A DNA stretch of 64,000 nt from Limisphaera sp049537155 (GTDB lineage: Bacteria; Verrucomicrobiota; Verrucomicrobiia; Limisphaerales; Limisphaeraceae): contig NZ_JBMVQZ010000002.1 of NCBI RefSeq assembly GCF_049537155.1, positions 365,310 to 429,309 of the forward strand, written 5' to 3'. Shown here piece by piece: positions 21,688 through 29,427 of the stretch. The notes under the pieces were generated by a model. That model was not told the DNA's origin and did not search any database. It saw nothing but the letters and a program-made list of their open reading frames with translations. The translations under genes and the position numbers were made by a program. Positions within the stretch are counted from its first letter, which is position 1. The number at the start of each line of letters is the position of its first letter.

Positions 21688-22323
21688 TCAGGATTCGTCG
21701 GACGGGCGCAGGAGCTGGAGCAGCTCCTCTTCGTCGGGAGGCTCGAAGGAGGCGTAGTAGTGTCCCACGGCGGTGAAATCCGGATCGGCCCGCAACACGT
21801 GCACCCCGTCGGCTGCCTGCCGGAGTCGTTCCACGGCCTCCGGGGACGCCACGGGCGCCGCCACGTGGACAGTGTCTGCGTCGTGCTTGCGAAGTGCCAG
21901 CACCGCGGCGTGCGCGGTGGCGCCGGTGGCCAGGCCGTCATCCACGAGAATGATCCTCCGATGTCGGACGGGCGGCAGCCCCTGCGGATGGAGGAAGCGG
22001 GCCAGTGCCTGCATGCGGGCCTGTTCTTCGGCCACGATGCGGCGGAGGGCGCGGTGGACTTCGGGGTCGTTGCGCACCCAACGCTCGTCCAGCCAGAGTA
22101 CGTCCGGTTCGGCCAGTGCGCCCACGGCAAACTCGGGGTTGAGCGGGTGACCGATTTTTCGGACCGCCCAGGCCGTCAGGGGTGCGTCCAACTCTTGCGC
22201 CACCGGCGCCGCGACCACGACACCGCCCCGTGGCAGGCCCACCACCAGGTCAGCCGTCACACCGGCCCGGATCAGGTGCTCCGCCAACAATTGGCCGGCT
22301 TCCGTGCGCGAGGCAAATCGCAT
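21688..22323 (-). CDS. Phosphoribosyltransferase-fold protein
   Basis: The 211-residue protein has the type I PRT fold. It has LVVGLPRGGVVVAAPVAQELDAPL for the pyrophosphate loop and RRIILVDDGLATGATAHAA as the PRPP-binding motif. This is the group often found in environmental bacteria as a stand-alone 'phosphoribosyltransferase' (sometimes fused to a dienelactone-hydrolase-like domain). Its substrate is not known. It is followed after 9 bp by mutM. Confidence 0.88.
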   Translation of the reverse strand: MRFASRTEAGQLLAEHLIRAGVTADLVVGLPRGGVVVAAPVAQELDAPLTAWAVRKIGHPLNPEFAVGALAEPDVLWLDERWVRNDPEVHRALRRIVAEEQARMQALARFLHPQGLPPVRHRRIILVDDGLATGATAHAAVLALRKHDADTVHVAAPVASPEAVERLRQAADGVHVLRADPDFTAVGHYYASFEPPDEEELLQLLRPSDES

Positions 22324-22422
22324 GAGATCAGCCTACCCCGGTTTGTCCGCCTTGCAAACCGGACCGAGGGGTGGTGCGGCCACGGCCCACGGTAATGGGG
22401 CTCGGCAAGCGGGTCGTCTCCT

Positions 22423-23115
22423 TCACGGGTGCCGCGGCCGGGCGGCACCCGTGCCGGCTGTGCCGGCGGGCCAGCCCACGGTTTGAGCGACCACGATCTT
22501 TTGTTCGGGTCGCAGGTTCAAAGCACGGGCCAGCTCGGACTCGTCGAACGTGCCGCGCACCACCGTGGCGAGCCCTTCCGACGCGCAAAAGAGGTACACG
22601 TTCTGAACGATGGCACCGGCGCTGACGGCCGACCAAACCGGCTTTCTCTCCTCCGGAACGCGGCTCATGCGGGACCAGTCGGCCACCAGCACCAGGTTCA
22701 CCGGCGCGGTCGCCACGAAATCTTGCAGGCCCGTGGCGGCCCGGACATCCCGCCCGTGCACCTTTTGAAGCGCATGCGCACGCGCGTCGTACACGAACAC
22801 CCCGTCGGCGGTGGCCACATAAACGTCGATTTCCTGGTGATTCATCGCCGACGGCGCCGTGCGATGCCCGTCCGGCCGGTTCACGCCGAAGGCGGCCCAG
22901 AGTAGATTGCCAAGAATCTCAGGCGGGAGCGGGTCGGATCGAAACGCCCGTGTGGAACGCCGTTCCTGGAGCGCTTCCAGGAGTGGTTTGCCTCCGTGGA
23001 TGCGGGGTTTGGGCAACGGCAGCACGCCGGCGTCCTGCGCGCAGGTCGCGGGCGGGAAGGCCGGACCGAGCAACAGACCCAGCACGACGCAGCAGGTGGG
23101 GATTCGGTTCTTCAT
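22423..23115 (-). CDS. SagB/ThcOx-like nitroreductase-family protein, exported
   Basis: The 230-residue protein starts with a signal peptide (ILTCCVVLGLLLGP-like region, then Ala-Cys), so it may be a lipoprotein or a periplasmic protein. The mature part has the nitroreductase-fold motifs LLEALQERRSTRAFRSDPL (FMN phosphate contact), LLWAAFGVNRPDGHRTAPSA, and SAGAIVQNVYLFCASEGLATVVRGTFD. These enzymes use FMN and oxidise azolines or reduce nitro or quinone groups. No cyclodehydratase or leader peptide gene is nearby, so a role in peptide maturation is not supported. The gene stands alone between a phosphoribosyltransferase gene and a divergent thioredoxin-like gene. Confidence 0.83.
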   Translation of the reverse strand: MKNRIPTCCVVLGLLLGPAFPPATCAQDAGVLPLPKPRIHGGKPLLEALQERRSTRAFRSDPLPPEILGNLLWAAFGVNRPDGHRTAPSAMNHQEIDVYVATADGVFVYDARAHALQKVHGRDVRAATGLQDFVATAPVNLVLVADWSRMSRVPEERKPVWSAVSAGAIVQNVYLFCASEGLATVVRGTFDESELARALNLRPEQKIVVAQTVGWPAGTAGTGAARPRHP

Positions 23116-23319
23116 GATCGCAGCCGATCGAGGTTAAGATATGGTTCGTGATCGATTCTGACGTATGAGCTTGGCTTTTGCAACTCCCGCGGGACAGACT
23201 TTTTCTTATGGCCCGTGGGAGGGGCCTCGTCCGTTTGACTCCTTGGGGGGTGGGATTTTGCCAACCGGAGCCGCGGGGTCGCACTGGCGCATGCGGGCGG
23301 GGCGGTCTATGGTTGGGGC

Positions 23320-23772
23320 ATGAAAGCGACACTTCGAAGATGGGCGTTTGCCTGCGCGGCGGCGTTTTGTGTGTCCACGCTGGTTGCCGCCGAACCGGTC
23401 TGGCTGGAGGACCTTCCCGGGGCGCTGGAGAAGGCCAAGGCCGAAAAGAAGCAGGTGCTGGTGAACTTCACCGGCTCCGACTGGTGCGGATTCTGCATCC
23501 GCCTGAAGAAGGACGTGTTCGATACCCGCGAATTTGCCGAGTACGCCGAGAAACACCTGGTCTTGGTGGAGGTGGACTTTCCGCGGAAGAAGGAGCAGTC
23601 GCCACAACGCAAGCAGGCCAACCGCAAGCTGCAGGAGCAGTTCAAGGTGGAAGGTTACCCCACGCTGGTGCTGCTGAATGCCGACGGCAAGGAGGTGGGG
23701 CGGATGGTCGGGTACGGCGGCGGCGGTTTTGAGGCCGTGCGCAAGCGGCTTGGTTTACCGGACAAGTCATGA
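23320..23772 (+). CDS. Exported thioredoxin-fold protein with CxxC
   Basis: The 150-residue protein has a signal peptide (1-24, cleavage after LVAA), then a thioredoxin fold with the redox motif WCGFC (C56, C59), and the cis-proline P114 in EGYPTLVLL. It probably reduces or exchanges disulfides in the periplasm. The type is common in Planctomycetes and Verrucomicrobia. It is monocistronic: divergent from the SagB-like gene and followed by a strong terminator. Confidence 0.9.
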   Translation: MKATLRRWAFACAAAFCVSTLVAAEPVWLEDLPGALEKAKAEKKQVLVNFTGSDWCGFCIRLKKDVFDTREFAEYAEKHLVLVEVDFPRKKEQSPQRKQANRKLQEQFKVEGYPTLVLLNADGKEVGRMVGYGGGGFEAVRKRLGLPDKS

Positions 23773-23818
23773 CCGGATGGTCGCTCCCGGGCGCCGGAGC
23801 CGCCCAAGGTTTGTCTCG

Positions 23819-23860
23819 GGCCCTCCCTGTCTGAGGCGCAGGGAGGGCCTCCCGTTTTTT
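23819..23860 (+). terminator. Rho-independent terminator of the thioredoxin-like gene
   Basis: An 11-bp perfect stem pairs 23819-23829 (GGCCCTCCCTG) with 23839-23849, with a 9-base loop, followed by TTTTTT at 23855-23860. It lies 47 bp after the stop codon and points the same way as the gene. Confidence 0.92.
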
Positions 23861-24068
23861 CGGAGGTGCCGGAGTGCGGGGAACCGTCCGGCCGGGAAGG
23901 GGACCGGGCCGGACGCCACGGCAGGCCGGATTGCCTCCGCGGGACTGGCCGCACTGCCTTGGGGGAGTTTGAGCGGTCCTTGCGGCCGGGTGGGAGCGCG
24001 TGTGAACCTGGAGGAATCGGACAGGCCCGGGTGTGTTCGCCGGCCGGGCCGACATTCGAGGCGGAAGC

Positions 24069-24794
24069 TCAGGCGGTCACCAGTGTGCCGACCTTCCGGC
24101 CCAGGACGACCTTCTTCAGGTTGTGCGGTTTGAACAGGTCGAAGACGATGATGGGCATTTTGTTATCCATGCAGAGCGAGAAGGCCGTTGAATCCATGAC
24201 CTTGAGCTGCCGCTGCAGGGCCTCCAGATAGGTGATGCGATCGAACCGGCGGGCATCGGGGTGGAGTTTGGGATCGCGGTCGTAGATGCCGTCCACCTTG
24301 GTGGCCTTTAGGATGACCTCCGCACCGATTTCGTTGGCGCGCAACGCTGCGGCGGTGTCGGTGGAAAAGTACGGGTTGCCGGTGCCGCCGCCGAAGATGA
24401 CCACGCGCCCCTTTTCCAGGTGTCGGACGGCGCGGCGGCGGATGAACGGTTCTGCGATCTGATGCATGGTGATGGCGCTTTGGACCCGCGTGGGCACGCC
24501 CAATTGTTCCAAGGCATCCTGCAAGGCCAGGGCGTTGATCACCGTCGCCAGCATGCCCATGTAATCGGCCGTGGCGCGTTCGATCCCTTTCTGACTGCCG
24601 CTGAGGCCGCGGAAGATGTTCCCGCCTCCCAACACCACCACCACCTGGACGCCCAGGTCCCGCACCTCCCGGATCTGCTCGGCCATCTGGTGGACGGCGT
24701 CGGGGTCGATCCCCTGACCTTGCGGCCCACCCAGGGCCTCGCCACTGAGTTTGAGCAAAATGCGCCGGTACTTGGGTTTTGCTTGTTTCGCCAT
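24069..24794 (-). CDS. pyrH: UMP kinase
   Basis: The 241-residue protein is a bacterial amino-acid-kinase-fold UMP kinase: KYRRILLKLSGEAL, VVVVLGGGNIFRG, RATADYMGMLATVINALAL, GGGTGNPYFSTDTAAALRA and KVDGIYDRDP. It phosphorylates UMP to UDP with ATP. The ATG at 24794 (MAKQAKPKYRR) was preferred to the upstream ATG at 24824 because the family starts only a few residues before YRRILLKLSGE. The usual partners tsf and frr are not seen within the window. Confidence 0.96.
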   Translation of the reverse strand: MAKQAKPKYRRILLKLSGEALGGPQGQGIDPDAVHQMAEQIREVRDLGVQVVVVLGGGNIFRGLSGSQKGIERATADYMGMLATVINALALQDALEQLGVPTRVQSAITMHQIAEPFIRRRAVRHLEKGRVVIFGGGTGNPYFSTDTAAALRANEIGAEVILKATKVDGIYDRDPKLHPDARRFDRITYLEALQRQLKVMDSTAFSLCMDNKMPIIVFDLFKPHNLKKVVLGRKVGTLVTA

Positions 24795-24983
24795 GGGACG
24801 TTGCCTCGCGCTCCAGGAACGCACCGCGCCTTGTAACAGGCCGGGCTTTTCCCGTCAATCGAAGGCTCTCCGGAAAGGGAACGAGAAGCGGGCTTGTTCA
24901 AGATCGTGAACGGCATCCGGGGTGCGGTTTTCCGGAGAAAGTCATGCAGTTCCACCGGGTTCCGCTCCGTTTCGGAAAACGGT

Positions 24984-25011
24984 TTGACAGCCGTAAAAAT
25001 CCCGTCATCTT
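24984..25011 (+). promoter_or_regulatory. Candidate sigma-70 promoter of the riboswitch-nrdA-nrdB-metE operon
   Basis: A perfect -35 box TTGACA (24984-24989) is followed after 16 bases by CATCTT (25006-25011), a moderate -10 box. Transcription would start near 25018, about 37 bases before the riboswitch P1 stem, which fits. The hexamer match is strong only on the -35 side. Confidence 0.55.
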
Positions 25012-25054
25012 GCAGCGCGTTCTTTGAAGAATCCGGGTTTCCTCCGGATTCACC

Positions 25055-25220
25055 CGTGAACAAGTGCCCCTTGCGGGGAGAATAGGGAAGCGGGTGCGAA
25101 TCCCGCGCGGTTGCGCCGCTGTAACGAGCGACGAAACGCCAAAAAGGCCACTGTCCGGTTCGGATGGGAAGGCCGGCGGAGTAGGATGACCTCGGAGCCA
25201 GAAGACCTGCTTGTTCACGC
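25055..25220 (+). promoter_or_regulatory. Cobalamin riboswitch
   Basis: The full aptamer core is present in order: GTGCCCCTTGCGGGGAGAAT, AGGGAAGCGGGTGCGAATCC, CGCGCGGTTGCGCCGCTGTA, then GCCACTGTC, GGATGGGAAGGCCGGCGG, and the closing GATGACCTCGGAGCCAGAAG ACCTGC. The closing P1 stem is perfect: 25055-25064 (CGTGAACAAG) pairs with 25211-25220 (CTTGTTCACG). Family knowledge: adenosylcobalamin binding shuts off the downstream genes. It lies before nrdA, nrdB and metE on the same strand with no other start of transcription seen between, so all three are likely repressed when B12 is plentiful. Confidence 0.96.
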
Positions 25221-25227
25221 TCATCGG

Positions 25228-25280
25228 ATCCCGTTGGGTGACGGGATCGCTGTCGCGCCAAACGACAGGATGGGGAGGAA
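25228..25280 (+). promoter_or_regulatory. Likely translational expression platform of the riboswitch
   Basis: Two hairpins follow the aptamer: GATCCCGT (25228-25235) with ACGGGATC (25242-25249), and CTGTCG (25251-25256) with CGACAG (25263-25268). They sit directly before a very strong Shine-Dalgarno stretch GGGGAGGAA (25272-25280). No T-tract follows either hairpin, so control by access to the ribosome binding site is more likely than by termination. Which hairpin forms in the B12-bound state cannot be told from sequence alone. Confidence 0.5.
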
Positions 25281-25325
25281 CGAAATGGCGCGGTTTTGGC
25301 GGCCGCGCTCGTATCACCACTTGCC

Positions 25326-28292
25326 ATGCCAGTTTCCGACGGCGGCCGACTTCGGCCGGCGGAGCCCCTTCGTGCGGGCACCGAAAGCTTTTGTGCAACG
25401 GATCTTGAAACGCGGAAAGGTTCCAGCGGAGTCGCCTCTGCCGGACAGAGTCTCACTCCGACCAGCCTTCCGCCGCAATTGGAGTCCCGAGAACCCCTGG
25501 CCCCGCCGGAGCACCGTGCGGAGGAAGCGAGTCAAACCGGAGGGTTGCCCACCGTCGTCAAGCGGGACGGCCGACGCGTCTCGTTCGACCCCGAACGCAT
25601 CCGGCGCGCCCTCGAAAAAGCCTTCCGCGCCACGCTCGAACTACCTGCCGACACGCCTCTTTCGGCCGAACTGTCCGAAGAGATCGAGACCCTCACCGGC
25701 GCCGTGGTGCGTTGGTGCCGGGACCGCGCCGAGGTGTCCGTCGAAGAAATTCAGGACGAAGTGGAGCGCACGCTCATGCGGGCCGGGCGCTACGCCGTCG
25801 CCCGTCGCTACATCCTCTACCGCGAGGCCCGCGCCGAAGCGCGCCGTCGCCAGCAGCTCACCTACCGCCGCGCCGACGGCACCGAGGCGCCGTTCCCGCA
25901 CGAGGCGCTGCGTGCCCGCATCGAAGCGGCGTGCGACGAACTGGACGACGTCGATCCCGAGCTGGTCCGGGAAGAGCTGCTCCGCACGGTCTATCCGGGC
26001 ATTCTAGAAGACGAACTCGACCGGGCGCTGATTCTGGCGGCCCGTACGCACATCGAACGCGAACCCAACTACACGTACGTGGCCGCCCGGCTGCTGCTGG
26101 ACGCCCTCTACCGGGAGGTCTTCGGCCGCCCGATACCTCCCTCCGGGCAGGCCGAAGTCTGCCGCGCCGGTTTCCGGGCGTACCTGGAGCACGGCGTCCG
26201 CCTGGGTCGCCTCGACGAGCGTCTGCTCCGGACGTTCGACGTCGACCGCCTGGCCGCCGCCCTGCATCCCGAACGCGATCGCCGGTTCACCTTCCTCGGG
26301 TTGCAGACGCTTTACGACCGCTACCTGCTGCACGAGCCCGAAGGCCGCCGCTTCGAGCTGCCCCAGTTCCTCTGGATGCGCGTGGCCATGGGGCTGGCGC
26401 TCGCCGAAGACGATCCCACCGCCCGCGCCATCCGGTTCTACGAGCCGCTTTCGAGCTTCCGTTTCATAAACTCCACGCCCACCCTCTTCAACGCGGGCAC
26501 GCCCCATCCCCAGCTTTCCTCCTGCTACCTGACCACGGTGCAGGACGACCTGGGCGCCATCTTCAAGGCGATCCGCGACAACGCGCTGCTTTCGAAGTGG
26601 GCCGGCGGACTGGGCAACGACTGGACGCCTGTCCGCGCCCTGGGTGCCCATATCCGAGGCACCAACGGCCGCAGCCAGGGCGTCATCCCTTTCCTGAAGA
26701 TTGTCAACGACACGGCCGTGGCCGTCAACCAGGGCGGCAAACGCAAAGGAGCCGTGTGCGCCTACCTGGAGGTGTGGCACCTGGACATCGAAGAGTTTCT
26801 GGAGCTGCGCCGCAACACGGGCGACGAACGCCGCCGCACGCACGACATGAACACCGCCTGCTGGATCCCGGATCTGTTCATGCAGCGCGTGCGGGAACGC
26901 AAGCACTGGACGCTCTTCTCGCCCGACGAGGTGCCCGACCTGCACGACTTGTACGGCCGGGCTTTCCGCGAGCGCTACGAGCACTACGAACACGAGGCCG
27001 AAGCCGGACGCATCCGCAACTGGCGCCGTGTCGAGGCCGTCGATCTCTGGCGCAAAATGCTTTCGATGCTGTTCGAGACCGGCCACCCCTGGCTCACCTT
27101 CAAGGATCCCTGTAACATCCGCTCGCCCCAGGATCACGTGGGCGTCGTCCACTCCTCGAACCTCTGCACCGAGATCACGCTGAACACCTCGCCCGAGGAG
27201 GTGGCCGTCTGCAACCTCGGGTCCATCAACCTGGTGGCGCACGTGGACGAGCGGGGCGAGCTGGATGGGGAAAAGCTGCGCGACACGATCCGCACGGCCG
27301 TGCGCATGCTCGACAACGTGATCGACCTCAACTTCTACCCGATTCCGGAAGCGCGCACGTCGAACCTGCGCCACCGGCCGATCGGTCTGGGTCTGATGGG
27401 CTTTCAGGACGTGCTCTACCGTCGGGGGCTCTCCTACGCCAGCGAGGCCGCCGTGGAGCTGGCCGACGAACTCATGGAATTCATCGCCTACTGCGCCTAC
27501 GAGGCCTCGTCTGACCTGGCGGCCGAACGGGGCGCCTACCCCACGTTCAAGGGCTCCAAGTGGGATCGCGGCCTGCTGCCGCTCGACACGCTCGACCTGC
27601 TCGAAGCCCCACGCGGCGAGCCTGTGCCCGTCCCGCGCACGGCCCGCCTCGACTGGGACGCGCTGCGCGAGAAAATCCGCCGCCAGGGCATGCGCAACTC
27701 GAACGTGCTGGCCATCGCTCCCACGGCCACCATCGCCAACATCTGCGGCGTGAGCCCGTCAATCGAGCCCACCCACAAGAACCTGTACGTGAAAAGCAAC
27801 CTGTCCGGCGAATTCACCCAGCTCAACCCCTACCTCGTGCGCGATCTCAAAGCGCGGGGCCTCTGGGATGAGGAAATGCTGGACGATCTGAAGTACTACG
27901 ACGGCTCGGTGCAGGAAATCAACCGCATCCCGCCCGAGCTGAAAGCGCGCTACCGGACGGCCTTCGAGATCGAACCGCACTGGCTCATCGAGTGCGCGGC
28001 CCGGCGCCAGAAGTGGATCGACCAGAGCCAGTCGCTCAACCTGTATCTGGCCGAACCCACCGGCCGCAAGCTCAGCGAGATGTACCAGCTCGCCTGGCAA
28101 CTCGGCCTGAAGACCACCTACTACCTGAGGGCGCTGGCCGCCACCCAGATCGAAAAATCCACGCTCGACATCAACCGCCGCGGCATCCAGCCCCGCTGGA
28201 TGAAAAGCCGCTCGCCCTCGGGCGACATCGTCGTCCGCCGCGACGGCCCCGCCTGCTCGCCGAACGACGAAAGCTGCGAAGCCTGCCAGTAG
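25326..28292 (+). CDS. nrdA: Class I ribonucleotide reductase alpha subunit, B12-independent
   Basis: From ATG 25326 the protein is 988 residues. Two ATP-cone-like domains come first (VVKRDGRRVSFDPERIRRAL near residue 75 and TYRRADGTEAPFPHEALRAR near 180). The ten-stranded barrel carries redox cysteines C400 (SSCYLTT) and C629 (AVCNLGS), the active-site triad N612-C614-E616 (NLCTEI), and the radical-transfer pair Y932-Y933. The C-terminal CEAC (C984, C987) re-reduces the active site. The spacing C400 to C614 equals that in E. coli NrdA. The start is uncertain: the first 70 residues are not conserved, ATG 25326 has no ribosome binding site, and the best Shine-Dalgarno (25272-25280) serves ATG 25285 in another frame. 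It makes dNDPs from NDPs with NrdB. C-rich third codon positions differ from neighbouring genes. Confidence 0.95.
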   Translation: MPVSDGGRLRPAEPLRAGTESFCATDLETRKGSSGVASAGQSLTPTSLPPQLESREPLAPPEHRAEEASQTGGLPTVVKRDGRRVSFDPERIRRALEKAFRATLELPADTPLSAELSEEIETLTGAVVRWCRDRAEVSVEEIQDEVERTLMRAGRYAVARRYILYREARAEARRRQQLTYRRADGTEAPFPHEALRARIEAACDELDDVDPELVREELLRTVYPGILEDELDRALILAARTHIEREPNYTYVAARLLLDALYREVFGRPIPPSGQAEVCRAGFRAYLEHGVRLGRLDERLLRTFDVDRLAAALHPERDRRFTFLGLQTLYDRYLLHEPEGRRFELPQFLWMRVAMGLALAEDDPTARAIRFYEPLSSFRFINSTPTLFNAGTPHPQLSSCYLTTVQDDLGAIFKAIRDNALLSKWAGGLGNDWTPVRALGAHIRGTNGRSQGVIPFLKIVNDTAVAVNQGGKRKGAVCAYLEVWHLDIEEFLELRRNTGDERRRTHDMNTACWIPDLFMQRVRERKHWTLFSPDEVPDLHDLYGRAFRERYEHYEHEAEAGRIRNWRRVEAVDLWRKMLSMLFETGHPWLTFKDPCNIRSPQDHVGVVHSSNLCTEITLNTSPEEVAVCNLGSINLVAHVDERGELDGEKLRDTIRTAVRMLDNVIDLNFYPIPEARTSNLRHRPIGLGLMGFQDVLYRRGLSYASEAAVELADELMEFIAYCAYEASSDLAAERGAYPTFKGSKWDRGLLPLDTLDLLEAPRGEPVPVPRTARLDWDALREKIRRQGMRNSNVLAIAPTATIANICGVSPSIEPTHKNLYVKSNLSGEFTQLNPYLVRDLKARGLWDEEMLDDLKYYDGSVQEINRIPPELKARYRTAFEIEPHWLIECAARRQKWIDQSQSLNLYLAEPTGRKLSEMYQLAWQLGLKTTYYLRALAATQIEKSTLDINRRGIQPRWMKSRSPSGDIVVRRDGPACSPNDESCEACQ

Positions 28293-28341
28293 TCTCTGTT
28301 CGTTGCCACGATTTCGACCAACACCAAAACCGAGTACAGCC

Positions 28342-29385
28342 ATGATGAAGCTTCCTGCCTTCGGATCGCGCCGCATCCGCGTCGAAGACAAGCGCCTGAT
28401 CAACTGCCACGAGGTGGACGTCAACCAGCTCATGCCCATCAAGTACGCCTGGGCCTGGGAGCACTACCTCAACGGCTGCAAAAACCACTGGATGCCCAAC
28501 GAAATCCCCATGGCCCGCGACATCGAGCTGTGGCGCTCCAATAAGCTCACCGACGACGAACGGCTGGTCATCCTGCGCAACCTGGGCTTTTTCGCCACGG
28601 CCGAGAGCCTGGTGGGCAACAACATCGTGCTGGCCATCTTTCGCCACGTCACGAACCCGGAGTGCCGCCAGTACCTCCTCCGCCAGGCCTTCGAGGAAGC
28701 CATCCACACGCACGCCTTCCTCTACATCGTCGAAAGCCTGGGCCTCGACGAGGGCGAGGTTTTCAACATGTACCGCGAAATCCCGGCCGTGGCCCGCAAG
28801 GACGAATTCGAAATGGAGCTGACGCGCGAAGTGCTGCGGCCCGACTTCACCACGGCCACCGTCGAGGGCGCTCAGGCCTTTCTGAAAAACCTGATCGGCT
28901 ACTACGTGATCATGGAGGGGATCTTCTTCTACAGCGGCTTCGCGATGATCCTCTCCTTCCACCGCCAGAACAAGATGACCGGCATCGGCGAGCAGTTTCA
29001 GTACATCCTGCGCGACGAGACGATCCATCTGAACTTCGGGATCGACCTGATCAACGGCATCAAGGCCGAAAACCCCGAACTGTGGACGCCCGAGTTTCAG
29101 CGCGAGGTGCAGCAGCTCATCGAAGAGGCCGCCGAGCTGGAGGTGGCCTACGCCTACGACTGCCTGCCGCGCGGCGTGCTGGGCCTGACGGCGCCCATGT
29201 TCCGGGAGTACGTCCAGCACATCGCCGACCGACGTCTGGAGCGCATCGGCCTGAAAGCCCGCTACGGCTCGAAAAACCCGTTCCCCTGGATGAGCGAAAC
29301 GATCGACCTGCTCAAGGAAAAGAACTTTTTCGAGACGCGGGTCACCGAATACCAGCAGGCCGCCGCGCTCTCGTGGGATGAGTAA
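28342..29385 (+). CDS. nrdB: Class I ribonucleotide reductase beta subunit, class Ic type (no radical Tyr)
   Basis: The 347-residue protein has all six metal ligands: E88, E119, H122, E192, E226 and H229. The residue four after H122, where E. coli has the radical Tyr122, is F126 (EEAIHTHAFLYI). The first ligand is Glu (FATAES), where class Ia has Asp. Both features, and the E119-E192 and E192-E226 spacings of 73 and 34, match my recollection of the Chlamydia trachomatis class Ic protein (ligands E89, E120, H123, E193, E227, H230; F127), which uses a Mn(IV)/Fe(III) centre instead of a tyrosyl radical. The ATG pair at 28342/28345 follows nrdA by 49 bp. It should assemble with NrdA as an oxygen-dependent, B12-free, radical-Tyr-free enzyme. 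Confidence 0.95.
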   Translation: MMKLPAFGSRRIRVEDKRLINCHEVDVNQLMPIKYAWAWEHYLNGCKNHWMPNEIPMARDIELWRSNKLTDDERLVILRNLGFFATAESLVGNNIVLAIFRHVTNPECRQYLLRQAFEEAIHTHAFLYIVESLGLDEGEVFNMYREIPAVARKDEFEMELTREVLRPDFTTATVEGAQAFLKNLIGYYVIMEGIFFYSGFAMILSFHRQNKMTGIGEQFQYILRDETIHLNFGIDLINGIKAENPELWTPEFQREVQQLIEEAAELEVAYAYDCLPRGVLGLTAPMFREYVQHIADRRLERIGLKARYGSKNPFPWMSETIDLLKEKNFFETRVTEYQQAAALSWDE

Positions 29386-29427
29386 ACCCGTGATTTGAGA
29401 AGCAACCAGGCCAGCACAAAACGATCC

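Noticed and set aside
29386..29427. A second riboswitch or promoter for metE alone
   Set aside because: The gap is only 42 bases, too short for an aptamer, with no promoter boxes.
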